From NCBI RefSeq assembly GCF_018861125.1, contig NZ_JAHKQN010000026.1, forward strand, positions 52,912 to 116,911: 64,000 bases of DNA. The letters are read 5' to 3'. Under the pieces are notes generated by a model that saw only the letters and a list, made by a program, of their open reading frames with translations, was not told the DNA's origin and made no database searches. Position 1 is the stretch's first letter. Each line of letters starts with the position of its first letter. Positions 53,025 to 60,814 of this stretch are shown here, piece by piece. The position numbers were made by a program, and so were the translations under genes. This DNA comes from Cellulophaga baltica. Its GTDB lineage: Bacteria; Bacteroidota; Bacteroidia; Flavobacteriales; Flavobacteriaceae.

Positions 53025-53477
53025 ATGCATTTAAAAATTCCGCCTTTTTTTGTGACACTAATTACAGTGCTCTTAATGTATGTTTTAGCCTACGTATTGC
53101 CTTTCGGAAATTTTGTTTTCACAGGTCAAAAGTATTTAATGTATTTACTTTTAGGTTTGGGTAGCGTTATTGGCTTTGTGTCACTAGTTCAATTCTATGC
53201 TAAGAAAACAACAATTAACCCTAAAAAGCTAAATGGAGCATCAACTTTAGTGATATCTGGTTTGTATAAATACTCTCGCAATCCAATGTATTTAGGCATT
53301 TTGTTATTTCTTTTAGCATGGAGTCTGTATTTGAGTAATGCATTTAATATTTTGTTGGTGGCAGGTTTTGTATCCTATATGAACAAATTTCAAATAACAC
53401 CTGAAGAAACTGCTTTAGAAAAACTTTTTGGAAAAGAATATAAGTTTTATAAGAAAAGTGTGCGTAGGTGGTTTTAA
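53025..53477 (+). CDS. Isoprenylcysteine methyltransferase-like membrane protein
   Basis: 150-residue integral membrane protein of the ICMT/PEMT superfamily with four to five helices. The SAM-binding family motif is GLYKYSRNPMYLGILLF and the C-terminal block EETALEKLFGKEYKFYKKSVRRW contains the conserved Glu and Tyr/Arg. Such bacterial proteins have no prenylated substrate and their natural substrate is generally unknown. It is followed by the operator array of the SatD-like gene, and is probably a separate unit. Confidence 0.85.
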   Translation: MHLKIPPFFVTLITVLLMYVLAYVLPFGNFVFTGQKYLMYLLLGLGSVIGFVSLVQFYAKKTTINPKKLNGASTLVISGLYKYSRNPMYLGILLFLLAWSLYLSNAFNILLVAGFVSYMNKFQITPEETALEKLFGKEYKFYKKSVRRWF

Positions 53478-53478
53478 A

Positions 53479-53554
53479 TATTAGTCTTTTGGCTAATATT
53501 TACACATATTAGCTATTTAACTTATATTTTAATATATTAGCGTTTTAGCTTATA
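53479..53554. promoter_or_regulatory. Three 20-bp palindromic operators at 28-bp period
   Basis: Sites at 53479-53498, 53507-53526 and 53535-53554 share TATTAG-N2-WTTT-N-RCTWATA. Site 1 is nearly perfect (TATTAGTC-TTTT-GGCTAATA), and sites 2 and 3 are weaker palindromes with TATAAG-type right arms. Starts are exactly 28 bp apart. Site 3 ends 3 bp before the SatD-like ATG at 53558. This is best read as an operator array, likely for the helix-turn-helix of the product. Confidence 0.7.
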
Positions 53555-53557
53555 AAT

Positions 53558-54169
53558 ATGAAGGCAGTAATTACTGGAGATATTATAAATTCAGAGCACC
53601 ATGAAGTGAGTGCGTGGATGAACACTTTAAAAGAATACCTTTCAAATTTTGGAGAAACCCCAAAAGATTGGGAAGTGTATAGAGGTGATGAGTTTCAATT
53701 GAAAATAGAAGCAGATATAGCTTTAGAGTGTGCAGTAGGGTTAAAAGCAAAAATAAAGGAAACTAAGGGTTTAGATGTGAGAATGGGAATTGGCCTTGGT
53801 GAAGAAACATATGAGGCTAAAACAGTGAGTGAATCAAACGGAGAAGCGTATCAATTTTCAGGTCGCGTGTTTGAAAAATTAAAAGAACAAAAGTTAAGTT
53901 TGGCAATTGCAACATCAAACAATGAGGTAAATGAGACTTTAAATTTAATATTTAAACTAGCTTTAGATTTTATGGATGATTGGAGTCCTGTTTCTGCTGA
54001 AATTATAGCCAATTCATTAGATAATCCCGATATGCAACAACAAGAAATTGCTGATAAATTAGGAGTGCAACAATCGGCTATTAGTCAGCGTCAAAAAAGA
54101 GCAAGGTTAGACTTGGTGCATCAAGTTTTAAATTTTTACAAAACAACATTAACCAAACATTTAAAATGA
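53558..54169 (+). CDS. SatD-like protein: cyclase-like N-domain plus helix-turn-helix
   Basis: 203-residue cytoplasmic protein resembling SatD-family proteins. The N-terminal ~120 residues follow the order of class III nucleotidyl cyclase/GGDEF folds. A first strand ends in a likely metal Asp (VITGDIINS, D8), and a hairpin carries YRGDEFQLKI (G43-D44-E45-F46). Then come a strand RMGIGLGE (75-82) and NGEAYQFSGRVFEKLKEQ (94-111), like the N-A-A-R-L helix region of cyclases. Residues 160-183 form a helix-turn-helix (QQQEIADKLGVQQSAISQRQ). It overlaps the DUF3307 gene by 4 bp (ATGA). The family match is from memory and the fold comparison is inference; cyclase activity is not shown. Confidence 0.75.
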   Translation: MKAVITGDIINSEHHEVSAWMNTLKEYLSNFGETPKDWEVYRGDEFQLKIEADIALECAVGLKAKIKETKGLDVRMGIGLGEETYEAKTVSESNGEAYQFSGRVFEKLKEQKLSLAIATSNNEVNETLNLIFKLALDFMDDWSPVSAEIIANSLDNPDMQQQEIADKLGVQQSAISQRQKRARLDLVHQVLNFYKTTLTKHLK

Positions 54170-54864
54170 TACTATTTATAAAACTTTTTTTGGCACATCT
54201 TATAGGTGATTTTATGTTGCAACCTACCAAATGGGTTGTTGGTAAAGAAGATAAGAAAGTGAAGTCTAAATATCTTTATTATCACGTTTTGTTGCATTTT
54301 TTGCTAGCGATGCTTTTGTTGTGGAATTTAAGTTATTGGAAAATAGGATTGGTAGTTTTGATGAGTCATTATGCGATAGATACTCTAAAACTATATGTAA
54401 ATCATAAATTTAAAAATAAAAGTATTCCATTTTTTATAGATCAATTATTGCATGTGTTGGTTTTATATGTGTGTGCTTATTATGGTGGTGTTATAGAGCA
54501 TACTTGGGCATTAGTAGAAAGTATTGATATAAAGCTAGTAACAGCATTTGTATTTGTGAGTTTTCCAACCGCAGTTATAATCGGTAAGTTGTTAGAGGGT
54601 ATGTCAAAATATATAGAAGATGATCATGAATCGTTACCAAATGCAGGTATGTATATTGGTATTATTGAACGTTTTTTTGTATTGGCATTTATCTTATTGG
54701 GTAGGTGGGAAGTAATAGGTTTTTTAATTGCTGCAAAATCAGTTTTTAGATTTAATGATTTAAAAGAAAGTAATAGTAGAGAATTAACTGAATATATATT
54801 AATAGGAACACTTCTTAGTTTTGGAATTGCAATTTTAACAGGTGTGATTTATTTGAATTTTTAA
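54166..54864 (+). CDS. DUF3307 membrane protein with intramembrane His/Asp pairs
   Basis: 232-residue integral membrane protein with about seven helices. Polar residues recur at i, i+4 spacing inside or near helices: H11/D15 (AHLIGDFMLQP), H40/H44 (YYHVLLHF), H68/D72 (SHYAIDTLK) and D92/H96 (IDQLLHVL). This pattern suggests a membrane-embedded metal site, as in YdjM-like predicted metal-dependent hydrolases. The C-terminal FRFNDLKESNSRELTEYILI block matches DUF3307. Coupled to the SatD-like gene by a 4-bp overlap, a pairing I recall from other Bacteroidota and Firmicutes. Function unknown. Confidence 0.82.
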   Translation: MILFIKLFLAHLIGDFMLQPTKWVVGKEDKKVKSKYLYYHVLLHFLLAMLLLWNLSYWKIGLVVLMSHYAIDTLKLYVNHKFKNKSIPFFIDQLLHVLVLYVCAYYGGVIEHTWALVESIDIKLVTAFVFVSFPTAVIIGKLLEGMSKYIEDDHESLPNAGMYIGIIERFFVLAFILLGRWEVIGFLIAAKSVFRFNDLKESNSRELTEYILIGTLLSFGIAILTGVIYLNF

Positions 54865-55023
54865 TTATGAATTTTTAAATTATCAGATTGTCAATATAAG
54901 ACCATTCAAACGAACAATTCTACACCAAAATGTTACAATTATTAATTCGGAATCAGATTTAAATTGAAAAGGTATTATTAGAGTAAATAAATTTTTATTT
55001 TTGACGCTTAATTAGTCAAAAAA

Positions 55024-56916
55024 ATGATAGCAACAGGAAGAAAGTATGTATTCGATTTCGATAGTACTTTAACCCGAGTAGAAGCTTTAGATGTTTTAGC
55101 CGAACTAACATTAGAAGGTAAATCAGATAAAGAAGAAATTATTAAAGAAATTCAAGCAATTACCAACTTAGGTATTGATGGTGATATTTCTTTTACAGAA
55201 TCTTTAGAAAGGCGTATAAAACTATTGAATGCCCATAAAGATGATTTAGTTGAATTGGTAGAGCAATTACGCACCAAAATTTCTAAATCTATTGAGGCAA
55301 ATAAAGAGTTTTTTAAAGACTATGCTGATGATATTTATGTGATTTCCTGTGGATTTAAAGAGTTTATTGATCCGATTGTGAAAGAATATAATATCCCTTC
55401 TGAGAGAGTGTATGCTAACACGTTTAAGTTTGATGAAGATGGAAAGATAATTGGTTTTGATGAGGAAAACTACCTTTCAAAGCATAATGGAAAAATAGAT
55501 TGTCTTAAAAACATGAACCTTGACGGTGAGGTTCAAGTTATTGGCGATGGGTATAGCGATTACGTGATGAGAGAAGCAGGTATTGCCGATAAGTTTTTTG
55601 CTTATACCGAAAATGTACACCGTGAAAAGGCTGCAAAAAATGCAGACTATATTACACCTAACCTTGATGAATTTTTATTTGTGAACGATTTACCTAGAAA
55701 AATCTCTTATCCTAAAAATAGGATAAAGATGTTGTTATTAGAAAATGTACATGCTGATGCTTTTAAAACATTAACAGAAGCAGGTTTCTCAGTTGAAACA
55801 GTAAAGCATAGTTTAACCGAAGAAGATTTAATTGAAAAAATAAAAGGTGTACACGTACTTGGTATCCGTTCTAAAACGCAAGTAACTAAAGCTGTTTTAG
55901 CAGCTGCCGATAAATTAATGGTAGTTGGTGCTTTTTGTATTGGTACAACTCAAATAGATTTGGATACGTGTAAGGAAAATGGTGTTGTTGTGTTTAACGC
56001 TCCATATTCAAACACACGCTCAGTAGTAGAATTAGCTATTGGAGAAATTATAATGTTAATGCGTAGTGTGTTTACACGTAGTACAGAAATTCACCAAGGA
56101 CAATGGCAAAAAACAGCGGCAAACTCAAGAGAAGTTCGTGGTAAAAACCTAGGTATTGTTGGTTATGGTAATATTGGTAAACAATTGTCAGTACTAGCAG
56201 AGGCAATTGGTATGCGTGTGTATTACTACGATGTTAATGATCAATTAGCTTTGGGTAATGCAGTTAAATGTAATAGTCTTGAAGATCTTTTGAATATATC
56301 TGACGTGGTCACATTACATATTGATGATAATAAAGCCAACCTTAATTTTATTGGTGAGCGTGAAATCAATCAAATGAAAAAAGGAGCTTTCTTCATTAAT
56401 TTAGCTCGTGGTTTTGTGGTTGATATTCCTGCATTAGCTAATGCATTAAAAAGTGGTAAATTAGGAGGTGCAGCAATTGATGTTTTTCCTGAAGAACCAA
56501 GAAGTAATGGTGAGTTTGAAACTGAGTTGAAAGGCATTGACAATGTAATTCTAACACCACATGTTGGGGGGAGTACGGAAGAGGCTCAAGCAAATATAGC
56601 TGAGTTTGTGCCTAATAAAATTATGGATTATATAAATTCAGGTAATACTGTTGATGCAGTTAACTTCCCAAATATTCGTCTACCAAAACAAAATAAGTCA
56701 CATAGGTTCTTGCATATTCATAAGAATGTACCAGGTGTTATGGCTAAAGTTAATGAAGTTTTAGCTCGTTATGAGTTAAATATTACAGGGCAATATTTAT
56801 CTACGGATAATGAAGTTGGCTATGTAATATCTGATGTAAATAAAGAATACGATAAAGATGTTATAAAAGAACTAAAAAAGATAGAAAATACAATCAAATT
56901 TAGAGTTCTTTACTAA
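55024..56916 (+). CDS. Bifunctional SerB-like phosphatase / D-3-phosphoglycerate dehydrogenase fusion
   Basis: 630-residue fusion. Residues 1-225 are a HAD phosphatase of the SerB type: motif I VFDFDSTLTRVEALD (D11, D13), motif II VISCGFKEF, and motif IV QVIGDGYSDYVMREAG. Residues from about 233 are SerA: MLLLENVHADAFKTL, substrate Arg in LGIRSKTQV, NAD site GIVGYGNIGKQLSVLAEA, catalytic HVGGST, and a C-terminal ACT domain (VPGVMAKVNEVLARYELNI). It thus holds the first (3-phosphoglycerate oxidation) and last (phosphoserine hydrolysis) steps of serine synthesis. SerC is not in the window. The ACT domain suggests serine feedback. Only a -7-like TATTTTTG (54996-55003) is visible upstream. Confidence 0.92.
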   Translation: MIATGRKYVFDFDSTLTRVEALDVLAELTLEGKSDKEEIIKEIQAITNLGIDGDISFTESLERRIKLLNAHKDDLVELVEQLRTKISKSIEANKEFFKDYADDIYVISCGFKEFIDPIVKEYNIPSERVYANTFKFDEDGKIIGFDEENYLSKHNGKIDCLKNMNLDGEVQVIGDGYSDYVMREAGIADKFFAYTENVHREKAAKNADYITPNLDEFLFVNDLPRKISYPKNRIKMLLLENVHADAFKTLTEAGFSVETVKHSLTEEDLIEKIKGVHVLGIRSKTQVTKAVLAAADKLMVVGAFCIGTTQIDLDTCKENGVVVFNAPYSNTRSVVELAIGEIIMLMRSVFTRSTEIHQGQWQKTAANSREVRGKNLGIVGYGNIGKQLSVLAEAIGMRVYYYDVNDQLALGNAVKCNSLEDLLNISDVVTLHIDDNKANLNFIGEREINQMKKGAFFINLARGFVVDIPALANALKSGKLGGAAIDVFPEEPRSNGEFETELKGIDNVILTPHVGGSTEEAQANIAEFVPNKIMDYINSGNTVDAVNFPNIRLPKQNKSHRFLHIHKNVPGVMAKVNEVLARYELNITGQYLSTDNEVGYVISDVNKEYDKDVIKELKKIENTIKFRVLY

Positions 56917-56939
56917 ATAATTTTTAAGTGTTATTATTT

Positions 56940-56976
56940 AAAAGCCATTGTGTAAATTTACATAGTGGCTTTTTTG
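56940..56976 (+). terminator. Terminator of the serB-serA fusion gene
   Basis: AAAGCCAtTgTGTAAA / TTTACAtAGTGGCTTT (56941-56972) with imperfect pairing, then TTTTTT. Confidence 0.88.
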
Positions 56977-57084
56977 TATTTTAAAAGCAAGACTTTATAT
57001 AAATTATGTTTGAAAACACTGTAGTTCATATAATATATTATAATTTAAACGTTAACATTGTAGGAAATATCTTGTATATATTAA

Positions 57085-57891
57085 ATGAAATTTAAGTTTT
57101 CAAATACTACTAAAAAATTTTATAGGTACTATTTATTGGTGCTTACTATAATTGTTTTGACTATTTTAATACAGTCAATAATTCAATATTCTTTAAAAAA
57201 GCAAGAACAAGCAGCTTATGTTATAAATATGTCTGGTAGGCAAAGAATGTTGAGTCAATTGGTGTTAAAAGATTTTTATGAATGCAAATTTCAAAATTGT
57301 GACTATTCTGAAATGCGTATTGCATTAAATAAATTAAATAGAACAAATACGATACTGCAAAAAGGGGATGAAGGATTAGGAGTTTATCCTTTAGATAATG
57401 AGGAAATACAAACAAGATTTAATGATCTTAAACCTTATTTGGATCATATTTACACCAATTTAAGTGATTTTGATAATTTTGAAAGTATAGATACTAAGGA
57501 GTTGGCAACAAATACGGATAGCTTTTTAGAAATAATGGATAATATTGTTTATTTATTTCAAAGGCAATCGGAGGAAGAGATTAAAACCATAATGATTGTT
57601 GAATTAGAGTTGGCTGTTTTTTCGCTTATTATAATTCTTTTTGAAATATTTTTTATAGTAAATCCCGTGATTAAAAAAATCACTAATCAAAACAACCAAT
57701 TGAAAGAAATATCATGGCATCAATCTCATGCATTTAATTCGCACATGAAAAATATAAAAGATTTACAACACGTATTAAAAATTGAGAAAAAGATTGAAAA
57801 CCAAAAAGATATTGTTGATTGTGTAGTTGACGAGCTTAATGATTTGTCTGTTGTTTCAGAAAATATGCTAAAATCTTTAGAAAAGGAATAA
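57085..57891 (+). CDS. PilJ/NarX-type sensor protein ending after a DHp-like region
   Basis: 268-residue membrane sensor. TM1 (about 15-35), an extracytoplasmic all-helical domain with the PilJ/NarX-type P-box VINMSGRQRMLSQ (46-58), TM2 (about 172-195), then a cytoplasmic coiled coil. The tail from residue 209 (ISWHQSHAFNSHMKNIKDL) resembles the phosphoacceptor helix of flavobacterial histidine kinases, with H215 aligned to the phosphorylated His. The stop codon follows and no HATPase domain exists here or in the next frames. It could be a His-phosphotransfer or dominant partner for another kinase, or a degraded kinase. No regulator gene is adjacent. Confidence 0.75.
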   Translation: MKFKFSNTTKKFYRYYLLVLTIIVLTILIQSIIQYSLKKQEQAAYVINMSGRQRMLSQLVLKDFYECKFQNCDYSEMRIALNKLNRTNTILQKGDEGLGVYPLDNEEIQTRFNDLKPYLDHIYTNLSDFDNFESIDTKELATNTDSFLEIMDNIVYLFQRQSEEEIKTIMIVELELAVFSLIIILFEIFFIVNPVIKKITNQNNQLKEISWHQSHAFNSHMKNIKDLQHVLKIEKKIENQKDIVDCVVDELNDLSVVSENMLKSLEKE

Positions 57892-57895
57892 ATCT

Positions 57896-58369
57896 TTATT
57901 GGTGGTGATAAGGCTCATTCTTTAAAATTGTAAAAGCTCTATAAATCTGCTCAACAATAAATAATCTAATCATTTGGTGAGAAAATGTCATTTTAGACAA
58001 GCTAATTTTACCTTGTGCCTTTTGGTAAATGGCATCACTAAATCCGTAAGGACCTCCAATTACAATAACAAGTTGCTTTAAGCCTGCATTCATTTTCTTT
58101 TGTAAAAATTTAGAAAAATCAACAGAGTTGTAATGTTTTCCATTTTCATCTAAAAGAATTAAAACATCTGTTGAGTTTAGTTTTTTTAAAATAGCTTCAC
58201 CTTCTATTTCTTTCTGCTGAGTTTCAGAAAGGTTTTTAGTGTTTTTAATATCAGGAATAATATCAAGTTCAAACCTTACATAATGTTTTAGTCTATTTTG
58301 GTATTCAGATGTTAATTGTTGCAATTCTTTACTATCTGTTTTTCCTATGGCAAGTAGCTTAATCGTCAT
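57896..58369 (-). CDS. rlmH: 23S rRNA pseudouridine-1915 N3-methyltransferase RlmH
   Basis: 157-residue SPOUT methyltransferase modifying pseudouridine 1915 in helix 69 of 23S rRNA. Signatures: IKLLAIGKTDSKELQQL, LDENGKHYNSVDFSKFL, VIVIGGPYGFSDAIY, and the invariant C-terminus IVEQIYRAFTILKNEPYHH. Full length. Convergent with the sensor gene (4-bp gap) and divergent from nadC. Confidence 0.97.
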   Translation of the reverse strand: MTIKLLAIGKTDSKELQQLTSEYQNRLKHYVRFELDIIPDIKNTKNLSETQQKEIEGEAILKKLNSTDVLILLDENGKHYNSVDFSKFLQKKMNAGLKQLVIVIGGPYGFSDAIYQKAQGKISLSKMTFSHQMIRLFIVEQIYRAFTILKNEPYHHQ

Positions 58370-58474
58370 ATTACAAAATTACTCAAAATTCATAATATCA
58401 AAAGTAGTAATAGTAAATATGACCTTGTGAAAATTTAGATTGATTGGGTTTTGTAAAATAGTAGAATTTTAAAG

Positions 58475-58505
58475 TTTGACATTTGTCTTTCGACTTATAT
58501 ATTTA
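58475..58505 (+). promoter_or_regulatory. Promoter of nadC operon
   Basis: TTTG (58475-58478), 19 bp, TATATTTA (58498-58505): one mismatch to the Bacteroidota consensus. It lies 30 bp before the nadC start. Confidence 0.7.
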
Positions 58506-58534
58506 GTAAATTAGCAATTAAGAAAAATATATTG

Positions 58535-59392
58535 ATGATTTCAGAAGAACAATTTAATAAAGAGATAGCGTTAATAATTGAAAATGCCATTCGTGAAGAT
58601 GTTGGTGATGGAGATCATAGTTCATTAGCTTGTATTCCTAAAACGGCAACTGGTAAAGCAAAACTTTTGGTAAAAGACGAGGGGTTAATTGCCGGTATAG
58701 CTTTTGCAAAACAAGTTTTTAGCTATGTGGATAAAAATTTGAAAATAGAGTCGATTTTAAAAGATGGAGATAAGATTAAACAAGGTGATATTGCTTTTTA
58801 TGTAGAAGGGAGTTCACAAAGTATACTAAAAGCAGAACGTTTGGTTTTAAACGCTATGCAACGTATGAGTGCAATTGCTACTAAAACTAATTTTTTTGTA
58901 AACCTTTTAGAAGGTACAGAAACTAAAATCTTAGACACTAGAAAAACAACACCAGGTATTCGTGCGCTAGAAAAGTGGGCGGTAAAAATAGGAGGTGGAG
59001 AAAATCATAGGTTTGCCTTGTATGACATGATTATGTTGAAAGATAATCACATTGATTTTGCTGGTGGAATTGATAAAGCAATTGAAAAAACAAAACAATA
59101 TTTAAAAGAAACGAATAGAGATTTAAAAATTATTGTTGAAGCTCGTGATTTAAATGAAGTGCAACAAATTTTAGAAGCTAAGGGTGTTTATAGAATTTTG
59201 CTCGATAACTTTAGTTTTGAAGATACTAGAACTGCTGTAAAATTAATAGGTATAGATAGTTTAACGGAATCATCAGGTGGTATAAATGAAAAAACAATTC
59301 GTGATTATGCGGAATGTGGAGTAAATTATATTTCATCAGGTGCGTTAACGCATTCTGTTTATAATATGGATTTAAGCCTAAAAGCAGTCTAA
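58535..59392 (+). CDS. nadC: Nicotinate-nucleotide pyrophosphorylase (carboxylating)
   Basis: 285-residue quinolinate phosphoribosyltransferase making nicotinate mononucleotide from quinolinate and PRPP in de novo NAD synthesis. Motifs: REDVGDGDHSSLACIP, LDTRKTTPGIRALEKWAV, GGGENHRFALYDMIMLKDNH and the strand EARDLNEVQQIL. Start at the ATG at 58535; a TTG one codon upstream is less likely. It starts the operon nadC-yihY-DUF2147-priA, with the next ATG directly after its TAA. nadA and nadB are not in the window. Confidence 0.96.
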   Translation: MISEEQFNKEIALIIENAIREDVGDGDHSSLACIPKTATGKAKLLVKDEGLIAGIAFAKQVFSYVDKNLKIESILKDGDKIKQGDIAFYVEGSSQSILKAERLVLNAMQRMSAIATKTNFFVNLLEGTETKILDTRKTTPGIRALEKWAVKIGGGENHRFALYDMIMLKDNHIDFAGGIDKAIEKTKQYLKETNRDLKIIVEARDLNEVQQILEAKGVYRILLDNFSFEDTRTAVKLIGIDSLTESSGGINEKTIRDYAECGVNYISSGALTHSVYNMDLSLKAV

Positions 59393-60379
59393 ATGTCAAA
59401 AGCTATTGAGGAAAAAATAGATAAAATTCCAATAGTAAATTGGGTGGCGCGTTTGCTTAAAAAAGTAAAGCTGTCTGCTTTTGAAGGTCTTTCATTATAC
59501 GCTTTAATAGAGATGTATCTTTCGGGTATTTTAAAAGGTGCAATGTCGAGCAGGGCGGGAGCAATTGCATTTAGTCTTTTTATGGCATTATTTCCTTTAA
59601 TGATATTTTTAGTAACGCTTTTACCTTTTATAATTCCTTATGTTCCAATGGAACCAGGAGAAAGTTTTGAAAAAGAGTTTTTGGTTTTTTTAGAGTCCTT
59701 TTTACCTACTGCTACTGGTGATTATTTTGAAGAAATATTTATACAAATAAAAGATCAGAAGCGAGGGGGGTTATTATCATCAACGTTTGTACTTTCTATA
59801 TTTTTAGTAGCAAATGGTGTTAATGCTATTTTTGCAGGTTTTGAAAATTCATATCATGTGAATTTGACTCGGAATTTTTTTAGGCAATATGCTTATGCGC
59901 TAATGGTAGGTATAATATTATCTACAATGCTAATAATATCAGCAATATTCTTTATTTATTCAGAAATACATATTGTTGAGTATGCAAGTGATTTCGCGGC
60001 AAAAACCTACAATGCTAATATTGATGATGCAGATTTGTTGGGTGCTCAGATAGCCAAAGTTATTTTCTTCATTTTATTGTCGTATTTTACAACAGCAATT
60101 TTATATTACTTTGGTACAGCAGAAGGTAAGCAGGCCAAGTTTTTTTCCGCAGGAGCTTTAATGACAACATTGTTATTTTTGTTTACTTCTTATTTATTTG
60201 GTGTTTATGTTGAAAAGTTTGCACGTTATAATGAGTTATATGGTACCTTAGGAGGATTGCTGATCTTGATGGTGTTTATTTGGTTAAATTCAAATATTCT
60301 GTTATTAGGTTTTGAGTTGAATGCAACATTAAATGCTTTAAGAAATAATATAAATAAAAAAAATGAAGAACTACTTTAA
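59393..60379 (+). CDS. YihY/BrkB-family inner membrane protein
   Basis: 328-residue protein with six predicted membrane helices and the YihY hallmarks: AMSSRAGAIAFSLFMALFPL, LSIFLVANGVNAIFAGFENSY, and near the end GTLGGLLILMVFIWLNSNIL followed by LLGFELNATL. Formerly annotated as ribonuclease BN by mistake; the true function is unknown. Its start abuts the nadC stop, and its last 17 bp overlap the next gene. It is probably co-transcribed with nadC without a shared pathway. Confidence 0.9.
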   Translation: MSKAIEEKIDKIPIVNWVARLLKKVKLSAFEGLSLYALIEMYLSGILKGAMSSRAGAIAFSLFMALFPLMIFLVTLLPFIIPYVPMEPGESFEKEFLVFLESFLPTATGDYFEEIFIQIKDQKRGGLLSSTFVLSIFLVANGVNAIFAGFENSYHVNLTRNFFRQYAYALMVGIILSTMLIISAIFFIYSEIHIVEYASDFAAKTYNANIDDADLLGAQIAKVIFFILLSYFTTAILYYFGTAEGKQAKFFSAGALMTTLLFLFTSYLFGVYVEKFARYNELYGTLGGLLILMVFIWLNSNILLLGFELNATLNALRNNINKKNEELL

Positions 60380-60803
60380 AAATATAATTGCAGGTTTAGC
60401 TTTATTAATAGCAAGTACTGGTAATGCACAAGAAGTTTTTGATGAATGGAAAACAATTGATGATCGTACAGGTAAACCAAAAGGGATTATCAAAATTTAT
60501 AAAAAGAATGGTGAGCTCTATGGTGATGTAGTTTCTATTTTAGAAGAAGGAAAAGAAAATGCCAAATGTGAAAAATGCGAGGGTGATTTAAAAGATAAGC
60601 CTGTAATTGGAATGACAATTATTAAAGGGGCTGTAGATAATGGTGATGGGGAATGGAAAGGGAAATATTTATTTGATCCTGAGCAGGCAATGACTTTTCG
60701 TTGTAAAATATGGTTAAACCCTGATAATCCTGACGAACTTAAGGTTAGAGGGTATTTAGCATTTATTTACCGAACGCAAACTTGGCAAAGGGTAAAAGAT
60801 TAG
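60363..60803 (+). CDS. DUF2147 secreted protein
   Basis: 146-residue exported protein, signal peptide cut near GNAQEV. DUF2147 pattern: WKTIDDRTGKPKGIIKIYKK, CEKCEGDLKDKPVIGMTII and DGEWKGKYLFDPEQAMTFRC-type beta structure ending LAFIYRTQTWQRV. A lipocalin-like beta barrel is likely. The pair of close cysteines (CEKC) sits in the domain loop. It overlaps yihY by 17 bp and ends 11 bp before the priA start. Function unknown. Confidence 0.88.
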   Translation: MKNYFKNIIAGLALLIASTGNAQEVFDEWKTIDDRTGKPKGIIKIYKKNGELYGDVVSILEEGKENAKCEKCEGDLKDKPVIGMTIIKGAVDNGDGEWKGKYLFDPEQAMTFRCKIWLNPDNPDELKVRGYLAFIYRTQTWQRVKD

Positions 60804-60814
60804 AACATAGTGTA

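Noticed and set aside
53479-53554. Reading the three repeats as a small CRISPR or satellite array
   Set aside because: Only three degenerate 20-bp units with 8-bp gaps, palindromic and placed directly before a regulator gene; operators explain them better.
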